Part shown: piece after piece, positions 45,146 to 58,379 of the stretch
How the letters are laid out: each line of letters opens with the position of its first letter
How positions within the stretch are numbered: position 1 is the first letter of the stretch
From: Capsicum annuum
Taxonomy: Eukaryota; Streptophyta; Magnoliopsida; Solanales; Solanaceae
Direction of reading: 5' to 3'
Assembly (NCBI RefSeq): GCF_002878395.1
Contig: NW_025850773.1
Coordinates: 1-64,000 of the forward strand
DNA length: 64,000 nucleotides
The notes under the pieces: generated by a model
The model's database searches: none
Told to the model about the DNA's origin: nothing
Seen by the model: only the letters and a program-made list of their open reading frames with translations
Program-made: the position numbers and the translations under genes

Positions 45146-48007
45146 TGTAACGACCCAAAAATGAGGATCATGATGAAACTTGTCGCAGCGTACCTTGATA
45201 TGTAAGCCTATCACCCAAATTGATATGAAAGAAAGAAAAGACAGAAATATCCCAAGGTAAGGCTTCTAGAACGAAGCCAAACCATATAAGTAATTATAAC
45301 AATGCAGAAAGAACCTATCCAAAATACCAATCATGCCCAAAACTAGGTGTCAATAGTGTAAGAACTACTAATACAATCCAGGAGTCACATTCATCAGGAA
45401 AATAACAACAAAGGAATAATATATGTCTCTGAATACTTATAAAGACATAACTACTATAGAAAGATAGAGGTGAACTTCGGACGCATGAATGTCCAACTGC
45501 TATTTTGGAAGCTCCAACAATCGCCCGGGTCAAGCAAGCTAAGGTGCACTCGAGCTAGGACCTACACCAAAAGGGCACAGTAGGCATGAGTACGGTCCAC
45601 TTGTACTCAGTAGGTATCATAGGCTGACCAAGCAAAGTAGTAAATAAAGCATACAAAATATACACTAAGGGCACGTCACCTGCAATAAAAAAATGTTCCA
45701 CAATGGTAGCCCACACCGCTTTCACTAACAGTTTGAATATATCTCACATATATTACAACAACACACCAAGATATAGAACACAAGTATATATTATGTCACA
45801 TATAAATAGAATAAGAGAGAACATGTAGATACAAGATCATCAAATACAAGCAAAGGAAGGTAAGACAAATACATAGATTACAAGTCAATAAGGCAATAAA
45901 ACACAACATAAACACAATAAAGTAAGTGTAATATATATATATGATGATGATGATGCATGAGGTCGTCCCACAACCTCTGAGATCGTCGTACAATTTCCGT
46001 ATACACAACGGAGGCAAGCCTCCCAACGTAGGACCCATGGGGGGTTCGTCAAACCGTATACAATCGACATATCTCATATCTCTTTTCTGACACATATCTC
46101 AGAAATAGTTTTATAAGGTGTTACAATATCTTTTGAAAAAGTGTTGCCAGTGTTTCTCAAATGTTGCCACGGTGGTATCTATGTTTTATGAATGAGTATG
46201 ATATGAAGATGTAATGCTCATAATCAATCACAATGAGTATTTCCACAACCAACCACATGATATATTTCCACAACCACATGAGCCAATATCCACTCATTAT
46301 TTTTATTTCATCCATGAATTTCCACATGTTTCATATGCTAATAAGGTATGAATATAATCATAATACACCAATGGTAACACATTAAGTATTTTAACAACAA
46401 AATGCAATTATTCACATGCATTCAAGGCTATCAATATCACATAGGACCCCACACGGTCACACATATCATATAATAATTCAATTTTGATAATTACATAACA
46501 TATAGGCCCTCACACGAGCACATCAAATAAATAAGAATTTTTCATGATTAGTTCCCATCCTTAACATGCATTTTATATCATCATTTACTACTCAGTTCAG
46601 TCTGAAAGAGTTAAGCCATAACCTACCTCGAAAGCCGAAATCGATCCGCTACACTTGAATTCGCGATCTTACTTTTCACGAATGATTCAGAACTCCACTA
46701 AAAATATAAAATATGAAATTTATGCATCAAAATAAAACCAACGACATTCATATTGACTGCTTTTGGTTCGGGATCAAAACGGATCCCCAAAATGGGTTTC
46801 CAAAAAAGAAGGGCAAAATTAGAACTTAAATTCAAAAAAAATATTTCTCATATTTTTAGGAACCTATATCTGAAAACCCAAGTTAAATCTAGTTAAAAAC
46901 GAGGTTCAAATCGAAGAAAAACCATTTTTGAGCTTTATCGGGTAAAATCTTTGAAATCCAGGTTAAGATCAAGAATCAAAGTTGTTTTGAAGGTTAAATT
47001 TATGAAAAAATAGTACTTATAAGATAAAAATATTATTCAAGTAAAAAGGAGTGAAAATGGGGTTTAAAATCAAGCCCTAAGATTTTTGGGGTTTTGAGAA
47101 ATTAATCATGAAATTACTAAGAAAAGGGTGAACTCTTACCTTTAATCCGTAATAAAACCAAGAAAAATGTGTTAATCTAGCTTTTGAAGCTCTCACCAAC
47201 TTTGCTTTTAAGCTCCCACAATATTTTAGGGTTTAACTCTCAAGAAGCAAGATGAAAAATGAACAAAATTGACCCAAAAACTATTTAAATAGTGCAGAAA
47301 ATCTGCACTAAATGGACGAAAAGCTGCAGATTTTCTATTTTAAGTCCAATTCGGACTTCGATGGGGTGCTCGGGATTAATTCGAAGTCTGATACACACAT
47401 ACAAACTATGCAACCATACTAAATTTAACGTTCCGGACGCGATGGCGATATCAAATTTTCTAAAAAATGTCATTTTTACAAAATTGCCCCCCCGAAATTC
47501 GAAATTATAATTTTTCAAACTGAGGATCGAAACGAGATTTAAAAGCCGTAAAATCATACCAAACATGCTAACACCCTAAAGTTAATATTTCAAATCTGCT
47601 GGAAAAGTTGAATTTTCCATCCGAGGTCGTTTAGATCAAATATGGGCCCCACACCCATATTTCTAATTTTCCAACTTTCTAACCAATAGGTCGAAATGAG
47701 CTCCGGTGCACCGGGACCCGAACCAAAGTTCTACCTAGACTAAAATCGATATTACAAAGCTACTGGCGTAGTCCATTTGGCCATCCTTCGCATGGATCAA
47801 AAGATATTTACATAAGTCTCAAATAAGGCTCTTGAAGACATCAAAAACCACAGTATTACATAAATGTTATCAAAATGCATTGAAAATCATGCCAATCACT
47901 TACACACCCGATAAATATCTTAATGCAACTACGGGTAGGGGTAAAATATTCAAATCATACAAAAATTACAAATTTTACATATTTCATCAAATTTTTAGGT
48001 CGTTACA
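45146..48007 (-). repeat. full gypsy LTR of a third copy
   Basis: The 2,862-bp LTR starts TGTAACGACC (48007, minus strand) and ends at 45146. It aligns with 36448-39301 throughout. The TATA position is degenerate (TATTTAAATA at 47291-47282). Sequence right of 48007 is not element-like. Confidence 0.88.
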
Positions 48008-48160
48008 ATTCCTAGTCTGCATTGACTCTATTGGGAGAGTTCAAGCGAAATAAAGGGTGAATCCTTTACCCTTTACTTATGAAAATAGGTTGAATGTTTT
48101 GATGATGGGTCGAGTACTAGTATTAAATGAATTGTTAAGTTGGATGATTAATTGGTTTGA

Positions 48161-48545
48161 CTAGGTATGAAATGGGATATTGACGTGAATTGGCCATGTG
48201 ACTTTTTTTTTGTGTGTTGTGCTTGGTGGTACTCCATTAAAGTGAGGAGTATTTTGTGAGTCAAAAAATAAATAGAGGGGTATTTTTGAGCCAAAAAATA
48301 AATGGAGGATATTTTTTCTCCATTTCGGATAATTTAGGGGTAGTTTGGACACTTTTTCGTAAATGAGATGCTGACGTGAATTGTCCGTGTGATAATTTTT
48401 TCACGCAGTATGCTTGGTGGTACTCCGTTAAGGTGAGGATATTTTTGAGCCAAAAAATTAACAAGGAGTTATTTTTGAAAGGAGGATATTTTTGCTCCAT
48501 TTCAGATTGTTTAGGGATAGTTTTGACCCTTTTCAATTTCCAGAA
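48161..48545. repeat. 191-bp direct duplication
   Basis: TGACGTGAATTG occurs at 48181 and 48372. The following GCTTGGTGGTACTCC, GAGCCAAAAAAT and CTCCATTTC blocks are repeated at the same offset. The copies are diverged and no ends typical of an element are obvious. Confidence 0.75.
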
Positions 48546-48627
48546 AACTACCAACAATTGTATACTCCCTCATATTCCAGAAAACAACTAGACAATAATA
48601 ACTCCCTTGCGTCTTTCCAGTAACAAC

Positions 48628-48629
<2 letters not shown>

Positions 48630-48658
<29 letters not shown>
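48630..48658. repeat. (AT)n microsatellite
   Basis: Simple AT run following a unique stretch. Confidence 0.95.
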
Positions 48659-48659
48659 T

Positions 48660-49285
48660 GAAATTTATATTTATCGTTTCAAATTTTTTGTGGCTTTTGA
48701 AAGTTATCTATCATTATTATGAAATTCGATAGATTGTTGCAATTTTTAGTTAATCAATCTTCGTAATGGTATTCCTCAATCCTCCTTCGTATGTTCGAAT
48801 TTTGCAATGGTATCATAACGATTCAAACCGTTGTTACGTGTTAAAACGTCCCAAAAATAATATATAATAAATAATACACTCAAAATGAATTGAAAAAAAT
48901 TTAAATCGAGGAAATATCGAGGCCTAAGACAATTGGGTCCTTGCTTTAAGAGGCCCAAAAAGAGGTCTAAGTCGAATTTTGGTAACCGCTATAGTAGTTT
49001 AATAACCGCTGTCGTGGTAAGAAATAATGTGCTATCCAAGGGATTTTTCAAACTCCTCTTTCTCTTTGTTTTCCCAGGCCGCCCCCTTCTCCAAACATAC
49101 TATGAAAAATTTGATACCCCCAACTATGAGATTTCAAAAGCTAAGGTTCATGAGAGCAGTTTTGAGACACACTCAGAGGAAACTCAACATGGGGATACGT
49201 CTTGAACGCGCGAAACAACTCACTACTCTCGGTGTCAGCTTGTTTCGCCTAAAAGGTAACCTAAGATTTCTGAGAGTCACTAACG

Positions 49286-49345
<60 letters not shown>

Positions 49346-49440
49346 CACCCTATTATATAATAGTATACAAAAATGTTGAATCCACAGAGATTAATTTATC
49401 TATTCTACAGACATTTCTTGTTTTAATTACTATTTGAAAA
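48660..49440. other. no recognisable gene; CT/AT microsatellite inside
   Basis: A plus-strand open stretch at 49027-49437 encodes a basic peptide with no family I know, and its last third is a (CT)n(AT)n run at 49286-49341. I treat it as non-coding. Confidence 0.4.
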
Positions 49441-49629
49441 AATAAGAAAGAGTTGAGCGGTGAATTAACTAACTAATAACTTGTAGGCAGAGAAAATATT
49501 TTTATTTTTACACAATATATTAAAAGGTGTGGGGTTCCAACTTCACTCGATATTTCTATATAAAGAAAATTCTTTATTCCCCAATTTCTATTTCTCACAA
49601 ATATATAAATACCTCTCGCGATTATATTA

Positions 49630-50490
49630 TCTATATCTATAATATATTTAAAGTGTGAAGACCCTTAGAAAAGTAATTTGAACTTTTTGCCCTTCATTAA
49701 AAGACTATTCTTTAGATAAAATGATCTTTTCACTATTTTATTAAATTTACTATTTAATTATTTTTTATTATATTAACTAGATTTCCTAAAATATATGGTA
49801 GGAGAATTAATTAATATTTTTCTTTCTACTAGACTTCTTAAAGTATATGGGACTCCTAAAATATATGGTAGGAGAATTCATTAATATTTTTCTTTCTACT
49901 GTTCAATTAGAAAAATACTCCTAAAATATGACTCTATTAATTAACAAAATATTTCTATAAATATTGAGATGTAAGTTAGATTAGAGAAAAATCATTTTGC
50001 CTATTGGGAGAATATGATTGATGCTCATCTAACTTGATTCAATTGCATGTCTAGATTGGTGGATGCTTGATTTTCTAACCCTCAACTTCTTCACTATTTT
50101 TGTCAGCGTAATAGAATTCAACATTTGTGTATATATATATTTTCTTTGTTTTAATTCAAAATCATTCTTTAGGGTAAAAATTTTCGCCCAGACAAGAATT
50201 AATTGGATAAAAATCGAAGCTTTGTGATCACTATTGTATTTTTTTATATTTTACAGGTCGTAGATGAATTTCGATTGTCTTTGAAGAATTTCTTGTGTAA
50301 AGGTTAGGTTTACTTGTATTGTTTTGATATCTCTATTATCGTATTATTTTGTTATTGTTTACATACTCAAAAAAGATTAACCTTAATTATTATATTCATT
50401 TTTATTATTTAAACAAATATCCTATTTAGTGTAATGTTTGAACTCATTAAAGTGAGGTACACACGAAAGATGCGTATAACTAAATTTGGT
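49630..50490 (+). mobile_element. degenerate Helitron-like element
   Basis: The 5' end TCTATATCTATAATATATT is identical to that of the Helitron at 12671. The next 100 bp also match in part (GTGTGAA, TTGAACTTTTTGCCCTTCATT). Near 50460-50488 ACACGAAAGATGCGTATAAC then TAAATTTGG resembles the other's hairpin and CTAAACTAG end, but is eroded. The right boundary is uncertain. Confidence 0.45.
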
Positions 50491-51188
50491 AGTCTGCACA
50501 GTGATACTATGGTAATTTTAGTTTTCTTAAAAACATTTGAAATTGAGACATGTGTTGGTAAATTATTTTTCTCCTCTAAAATTATGACATGTAGTTGATA
50601 AGATTATGTTAATTTTCATTTTTTTAAACTCCTCTAAAATTATGATTGTGGTTGATAAATTACTTTTTCCACCTAAAATTGTGACATGTTGTTGATAAAA
50701 TTACATTTTTCCAACCAAAATTATTTTATGTAGTTGATAATTTTTTTTATACATTTTATTTCTTGCCACTTGGGCCTTTACACTTGGTGATATTCATAAT
50801 AATATGATAAACTACTCTATTTATTGAGTTTATGTTTTTGTTTTTAATTGTTTGACCAATCAGTAAATTCTCTTAGAAGGTTTCATTATAATATTCAATT
50901 TCTGATAAATTAATCAAAAGTTTTAATAGTCCTCACAAAACTTTGATCCTTTTAGGGTGCTTCGTGCGGTTTCTGACTTGCCTTTTTCCCCTCCCCCCTT
51001 GCACTCATTTTTTTTTCTTTTTGGCACTAATTTTTTTCTCTAATTCTATTTTTATATGGGTCTCTATAATTGGTGTATCTTGACATTGTAACTCCTTCAA
51101 TTTCAATTAAAGTATTTAGTTTGATTGTACAAAAAACTTAAGAAATAAAATGAGTTTTTTGAATCTTATGATTTTAATTAAAGATAAA
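50491..51188. other. AT-rich intergenic DNA, no gene seen
   Basis: A loosely repeated AATTATGACATGTAGTTGATAA phrase occurs about four times between 50530 and 50730. Otherwise nothing is recognised. Confidence 0.4.
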
Positions 51189-51405
51189 CTTCATCCGTTT
51201 CATATTAGTTGTCTTATTTCTCCTTCATATGTCATTAAGAAATCATAAATAAAAATAATAGTTTCACTAATTTAACCTGTAAGAAATTCTTTTTAAGCTT
51301 TATAAATTTATGTATGTTTTAAAAAAGAATCACAAGTGTTTTGTAAATTGACAAATAATTTAGAGCTATTATTTTTGATGGATAACTAATATGAGACATA
51401 TGGAG
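51189..51405. mobile_element. Stowaway-like MITE
   Basis: The ends CTTCATCCGTTTCATATTAG (left) and CTAATATGAGACATATGGAG (right) form an imperfect inverted repeat of about 26 bp, typical of Tc1/mariner-related MITEs. TA follows the right end. The matching left TA appears mutated to AA. Length is 217 bp. Confidence 0.6.
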
Positions 51406-52914
51406 TATGAAGTTTTAAATTTGTAGTCTTAAACTTACCATGTAAAATGCTGAAATTAAAGACTTACTAAATATAGAAACAGACTATCTTTTTGAAACAG
51501 ACCAAAAAAAGAAAATAACACGCTTAAATTGGGATTAAAGAGTAGCAAAATTTCATGAATTATTTTAGATCTTTACTTCCTCCAATTTATATCATCTTTT
51601 ATTTGAATAATTATTTGACTAATTATGTTTGAAGGAGTACCATCTTTATTTGAATAATATGTTTTATATAATCACGACGATATTAATAGTTTCTTTTAAT
51701 TTTTTTTTTTGTAAAATAAATGAATTCTTAGAAAATCATTTTTTAATTAAATCGGTACTATGTAATTAAGATACTGTAGTGAAAATCGCTTCTTTTATAG
51801 ATGAAAAAGAAGTGTTTCAAAACTAAAAATGTCATAACCATGGATCAGAAAATCAATTAGATCACTCTCTATTTTATTATTATTATTATAAATTTTTGGC
51901 AAAATTAATAACAATGAAAATTTATCAACAATACATATAAATGTGCTATTAGCTTTTATTTATTATGAAGTATAAGAATATGATATAAGTTAAAAAAATA
52001 TCGTTATTTTTATATTTAAAGTTTGGGCATGAGCATTAGCATGGGCCACGTATTGATGTATAATTACTGAAATTGAACAATTAAATGCACTCTTTTTGGT
52101 TATAGACATATGTCATAATAATACTGTGTCATTTAATTGTTAAAGAACTAGAAATATGTACTTGAAATAAAACATGCACTTTTTTAGTAAGTCCCTTTCG
52201 GTTACCTTGTTATAACTAATTATTACACTGTCTCTCTCCCGATTATAGATAAGTCTAAAATTAATTATAACATAAAATAGATAGATGACATCAAATGAAT
52301 ATTAACACTCTAGCAATACTCTAATTAATAGTATTACTTCTTCCGCCTCTCCCGATTATAGAATTAGTAATATGTCAATTTATAGTGCGAAGTAGATGGA
52401 TGTTAACAAATTAAATAACATCAATATGAACAACAGACAGAAATTAAGTAGAAAATTTAAGCTTCGGTACATGAAATTTTGGAATAATATTTACTATTTA
52501 TAGAAATATCAAGATTCACCATTCTCTTAACACAATAAAAAATTACAACATACTAGAATTGATATGATGAACGGAAATATTTTTCTCCATTATATAAAAG
52601 ATAGATAAAATATTCATGATAAATAAGTCCTCTATTTAATTGAAAGCAGAAATTAGAATTATTTTTCACATAAAATAATTAAAATAAGAGTAGAATAAGA
52701 ACTTAAAACTTTGTATTGCTCTCCAAAATCCCCCCCCCCCCCCCTAGAAATGAATGGAAGCCTTCCATTTATAGATGAAGGCATGTCTTTCTTAACCAAT
52801 TAGAATGGATCGCTATTATTTGTTGTAATAATTGTGGTTTTAGCAAATTTGCAAATTGCATTGAGATGCCCTTCATCTCAATGCTTCAATCAACTTCCTT
52901 ATTTTCCATTTCTC
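51406..52914. other. AT-rich intergenic DNA with MITE scraps and a C homopolymer
   Basis: TACTTCCTCCAATTTATATC near 51578 resembles a lone MITE end. CTCTCCCGATTATAGA occurs at about 52235 and 52350. A run of 15 C lies at 52730-52744. No gene is seen. Confidence 0.45.
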
Positions 52915-55598
52915 TTTTTTCTTTTATATTAATTAGCTGCGAGGTCCTTTGGGCTGGTAGTGGTGAATTCGAGTTTCCCAAAAAAGGACAATCACCTAAT
53001 CACCTTTTGAAGCGCGATAGCCAAGACGCAAATTGACTTTTTGCTTCTTAGAAAAGGGGATAGGGTATTGTGTAAGGACTGTAAAGTCATTCTGAGTGAG
53101 AATCTTTTGACCCAGCATAGGCTCTTGGTGATGGACTTAGGTATTAAGAAAGACAAGAAGAGAAAGGGTGGGGAGGGTAGACCTAAAATTAAGTGGGACG
53201 GCCTTACGCTGGCGAATGCGAGAGAGATGGGGGAAAAGGTGGCGGGAATGGGGGTGTGGGAGTGCAGGAGGGACGTGGATTATATGTGGAATAGGGTGGC
53301 TAGGTGCATCAAAGAGACCGCTAGTAAGGTGTTGGATATTTCCAGGTGCATCACGAAGACTGCTAGTAAGGTATTGATGGTGGAATGAAGAAGTTAGGAA
53401 GAAAGTAAAGACTAAGAAGGGGGCGTATGCTAAGTTGGGTGAGAGTAGGGATAAAGATGAGAAGCGGGCTAATAGGGAGGAGTACAAGATAGCTAGGAAG
53501 GAGGCTAAGTTAGAAGTCACGGTGGCTAAGACAGCAGCGTTCGAGAGCTTGTATGTGGGGTTAGAGGAGAAAAGAGGGGAAAAAAGGTTTTTTAGGCTTG
53601 ATAAGGCTAGGGATAGGAAGAGTCGTGACCTCGACCAGGTGAAATACATTAAGAAGGAGGATGGTAGAGTATTGGTAGAGGATGGTCATATTAAGAAGAG
53701 ATGGCAGTCGTGCTTTGATAGGTTATTGAATGAAGAAGGGGATAGAGTTATTGTTTTAGGGGAGCTGGAGCACACAGAGGAATATCTTGATTTTAGTTAT
53801 TGTAGACGTTTTAAGGTAGAAAAGGTCAGAGAGGCTGTTCGTAGGATGCGTAGGGGTAGGCCTACGGGGCCTGATGAGATCCTTGTGGATTTTTGGAAGT
53901 TCTCTGGAGAGGATGGCTTAAGGTGGTTCACTGAATTATTTAACGACATTTTCAAATTAGCAAAAATGCACGAGGCTTGGAGATGGAGTACTATGATTCC
54001 TCTTTATAAGAATAAGGGTGACATTCAGAGTTGCAATAACTATAGAAGTATTAAGTTATTGAGCCACACTATGAAGATTTGGGAGAGAGTAGTGAAGTTG
54101 AGGTTGAGGAGGATAGTGTCTATCTCAAAAAATTAGTTTGGACTTAGTCCCGGGTGCTCGACGACGGAGGCAATTCACCTGGTGCGGAGACTGGTGGAAT
54201 AGTATAGGGAAAGAAAAAGAGATCTACACATAGTGTCTATCGACTTGGAGAAGGCGTACGACAAAGTCCCTAAGGAGCTGCTTTAGAGATACTTGGAGAT
54301 GAGTGAGGTACCAGTGACGTATATTAGAGCAATCAAGGACATGGATAATGGAGCTAAGACTCAGGTAAAGACGACAAAAGAAGACTCAGAGCATTTCCCT
54401 ATCTTGACGGGGTTGCATCAGGGTTCCATTCTTAGCCCATTTTTGTTTACTTTGGTGATGGATGTGTTGACGCGGTGTATTCAAGGAGAGGTTCCTTGGT
54501 GTATGATTTTTGCAGATGATGTAGTTTTGATTGATGAGATGCGGGGGGTTGTGAATGATAAATTAGAGGTGTGGAGACGGACCCTTGAGTCTAAAGGGTT
54601 TAGGTTAAGCAGGAGAAAGACAGAATATTTGGAATAAAAATTTAATGACATGAGGCAGGAAGACTGGGTGGTAGTAAGGTTGAATTCCCAGACGGTATGT
54701 AAGAGGGATAGTTTCAAGTATCTTAGGTCCATGATTCAGGAAAATGTTGAGATTGACGAGGATGTCTCCCATTGTATTGGAGCGGGAAGGATGAAGTGAA
54801 AGATCGCCTCGGGGGTGTTGTGTGATAGGAAAGTGCCGTCCACGCCTAAAGGCAAATTCTATAGGGTGGCAGTCCGGCCGGCCATGTTGTATGGAACAGA
54901 ATGTTGGCCAGTCAAGAACTCTCATATTTAAAAATTGAAGGTGGCGGAAATGCGGATGTTGCATTGGATGTGTGGGCTTAATAGGGGTGATAGATTTTGA
55001 AATTAGACTATTCGGGAAAAGGTTGAAGTCGCTTCGGTGGAGGACAAGATGTAGAAAGTCCGATTAAGATGGTTCAGGCATGTGATGAGGAGGGGCACAG
55101 ATGCCCCGGTTCGTAGGTGTAAGAAGCTTTCTTTGGATGGTTTCAGGAGAGGTAGGGGTAGGCCAAAGAAATACTAGAGAGAGGTGATCAGACGGGACAT
55201 GGAGAAGTTACAGCTCACTGAGGACATGACCCTAGATAGGAAGATCTGGAGGGTGCGGATTAGGATAGAAGGCTAGTGCCAGTTTCAGTCGTTGGGGTAG
55301 AACATTATTTGGTAGATGTATTATTCTTGATAGGACATTTTGTTGTATGATTTATTACGAATGTATTTACTATTCTTTGTTTATTGTTCCTTGTGGGTGA
55401 CATATTTTTGTCTTTACATCCTATTCCATGCTTTATTAAGTATCTGTTTATTATTCTTTATCTTGAGCCGAGGGTCTATCAAAAACAACCTTTCTACTTC
55501 TCCTAAAGTAGTAGTATGGACTGCGTACATCTTACCCCTCCCCTAGACCCCACTATGTGGGAATACACTGGATTTTCTATTGTTATTGTTGTTGTTTT
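52915..55598 (+). pseudogene. RTE-type LINE, 5'-truncated and broken
   Basis: Translation gives the end of the endonuclease (QIDFLLLRKGDRVLCKDCKV, QHRLLVMDLGIKK), then a charged linker (53435-53700) and reverse transcriptase. RT blocks are [61 protein letters not shown] and the active site [12 protein letters not shown] (FADD at 54509-54520, unchanged). Later come [12 protein letters not shown] and [12 protein letters not shown]. Stops at 53386, 54134, 54199, 54283 and 54635 break it. The 3' UTR contains CCCCTCCCCTAGACCCCACT and ends in TTG repeats, typical of this family. Normally the enzymes copy element RNA into nicked DNA; this copy cannot make a full protein. Confidence 0.9.
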
Positions 55599-55886
55599 AT
55601 TTTAATTAGCGAGCCCCATTACAATTTTTCATTTTTGTTTTCAATCTACTTGTTTCTTTCATTTTTTCTTTCTTATTTGTTTTTCTTTTCCTTTGTAAGT
55701 TTGGAACAACTTCTCATACCTCTCTTTTGTACTTCTTAAATATTTCTATTTTGTTGAATCTTTTCTTGTAAATTAGTACTCATATTTCTTTTGCCAATTA
55801 TTTTTTTAGTTGATATTTTTTTATTAAATTGTGGCATTTTCTGCCCAAAAAATAAAAAATATTAGTATTAAAATTAAATAATAACT

Positions 55887-55941
<55 letters not shown>

Positions 55942-58379
55942 ATTTTTCTCTTATCAAATTTCTCAATACTTAAATATTTGCTTGTCCTCAAGCAAAGTGA
56001 ATTAATAATTATAAAGAATAAAGCATTTTAAAATAAAATCATGAAAACTTTGGCGAAAATAATCAACTAAGAAGACTCAATGAATTCAATAGCTTTTAAT
56101 CATACTCATATTCATTATTCGAGAATTGAAATAATGATTTTTTCTAATCCCAAATGTGTCTTACCAAATGAAGAGAGATGCCGCATATATCACACAATAT
56201 ATCAGTAGAACAAAAAAGAGGCATATGTTGAGAAAATTCATCCAGTCTCAACAAAAAAGTATCTCATGTTTCGAAAATAACCATAAACTTGACTATTATG
56301 TGATTCTCCACTAATATAGGAGTCTTTGAATTGAAATTTTATAGGACTTTTATAAGGTTGTAATGAAGGCTTAGAAACACGCAGGATACATATGGATGAT
56401 AGTGACTCAAATTTCCTTTTGGCACTACATTTTTCTTTCTTACTCAAAACACCACTACATTCCATTCCTTTTTAAACCAACCACTTTGCAAATATATACA
56501 CATATATGTATATAATGTATATATATACATGTATGTATACATATATATATATATATGTATATACAAATATATGTATATATATATATATATATATTTATAT
56601 ATGAGTATATATATGTATATGTATGTGTGCATGTATATCCTTTTCCATGGAGTTGCACATTTTCTTTTCTTTAAGCAACAATCTTTTATTTTTTTCTATA
56701 GCCTTCATGTTGCTAGATCAAAGATCTTACTTATTTTACCAATCGCACTTAATATTCTATATTTCAATACTCAAAGTATCTTAACAGAAATAGGGTGAAC
56801 AAATAATAAGTCATAAAATCAAAATGGTTAAGAACTAAAATGGGTGCTCAACTAACCAGGGATAGTTTATTTAGGTCCAAAGGGTATTGCTAATGGTAGA
56901 ATTTCACAAGGTAGTTCAAGTTAATTAATGGTTTAAAAGGAAGACCTACTTTCATTTCTCAACTAAGAATCTATCTAAAATTTTACCTCAAACCACATTC
57001 AATTCAAGTTCTAGATTTTTAAATAAACATGAGAACTAGGTAATATATACTAACTACACAATGTACTTCGGAGTAGTGAGCACCATAATTTTAATCACCA
57101 ATAAACATTTATGAGTTAGGAGAGGTAGTCATACAAGCCAAGAATCATACTCGATTGAATCGATCTTTCCTAACTCTCATGATTTTCAAAACAAATCAAG
57201 TTTAGCCAATTTAATTATTTTTTTTTTACTAAAAATAACTATATGTCATAAAAAATGTTTGATTCGGAATATTACAAACATGACAAAGAATTGAACCAAG
57301 AAATCCATGAAAGTACATAAAATTAGTTGCCTTACAAATAAAAAAACTTAATAATAATATTTTTTAATAAAATAAAATAATAATAATAAATATAGAAAAA
57401 CACATGTATATATTAATACTATATTTCTCTATCCCAATAATTAAATAATGTCATGTCCCCATGACATACAATTTTAGAAGTAAATGAAGATAAAAAGAAC
57501 TTACCTGATTTACTTTTCGAGTGCTTGTGATAATTCAAAGGTTGGACAGGACCTCAACCTCATTCATATGTGAGCGTGCTTATATTATCATTTGTCTGGA
57601 TAACTTGCTTTCCAGATAGATTCTTTATATATATTTTTATTATCTTATCAGAGCATTTTTGAAACAACAAATAACCTTTTCACTAATGTTTCATTCTCTC
57701 GTTGAATATTTTATCATGGAAACATTGTAGTAACCTGGACATTTTAGTTATATAAGAAAAAAGATATATATATGCTTACACTTAATACACCCTGATGGCA
57801 AGTGATATTTCAGTTCCTTGCTTGTTTCTTATATGTCGGTTAAAACTGAGTTTTTGAGGTTTCAAGAAAAAGTTGTTGTCAAATTTTTTGTATAGTTTCC
57901 AGAAAGCTGAAATGTACAAATGTGCATTAACGAAAATGAAAGATGGCATGTTCACAGAATATCACTCTTAAGTTGATGGAACGATCTTGATGTTGCCTGG
58001 TTATATTCTTGCCGTCAATAGGCTATTGAAAACATATTTGAGATAACTGAAAAAGAATTGTACCTGGCCACATTAAAGCAATCACAATTACTATACTCAG
58101 AAGTAATATCTTGAAACAAATTAAAGTGCAAGTTCACAAGCTCTTTAAGACAAACTTTTTTCAACTAAACTAGAACAAACTTTTTCAGATGCAGAGACCT
58201 CAAAGTTCATCTTTTATAACTGATAGTCATTTAACAAATGATACATTCATAATGCAAGAAAAATAGATTTGCGAAGGACGATGTAAGTTCGTGCAACTTA
58301 TATTCAAATATTTTCAACAATTCTATCTTTTTTGAAAAAAATGGTGGGAGAAGTGACTTCCTGAACTGTTAAATTTCTA
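55599..58379. other. no recognisable gene; microsatellites and AT-rich DNA
   Basis: (AT)n at 55894-55938 and a mixed ATATGT/GTATAT region at 56500-56630. A possible minus-strand donor AATCAG|GTAAGTTC lies at about 57505, but no coding frame leads to it. The stretch 56800-57240 looks like unique non-coding DNA or an old LTR element without visible ends. Confidence 0.4.

Noticed and set aside
49027..49437. 136-codon open frame
   Set aside because: No recognisable domain, and its last third is a CT/AT microsatellite.
52730..52744. Run of 15 C as a possible regulatory or G-quadruplex site
   Set aside because: A lone homopolymer with no gene nearby; length may also be unreliable in the assembly.
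53137..53649. 170-codon minus-strand open frame
   Set aside because: Antisense to the LINE, whose plus-strand translation is clearly the endonuclease/RT protein.
56444..56798. Tyr/Ile-rich open frames on both strands
   Set aside because: Translations of an AT/GT microsatellite.
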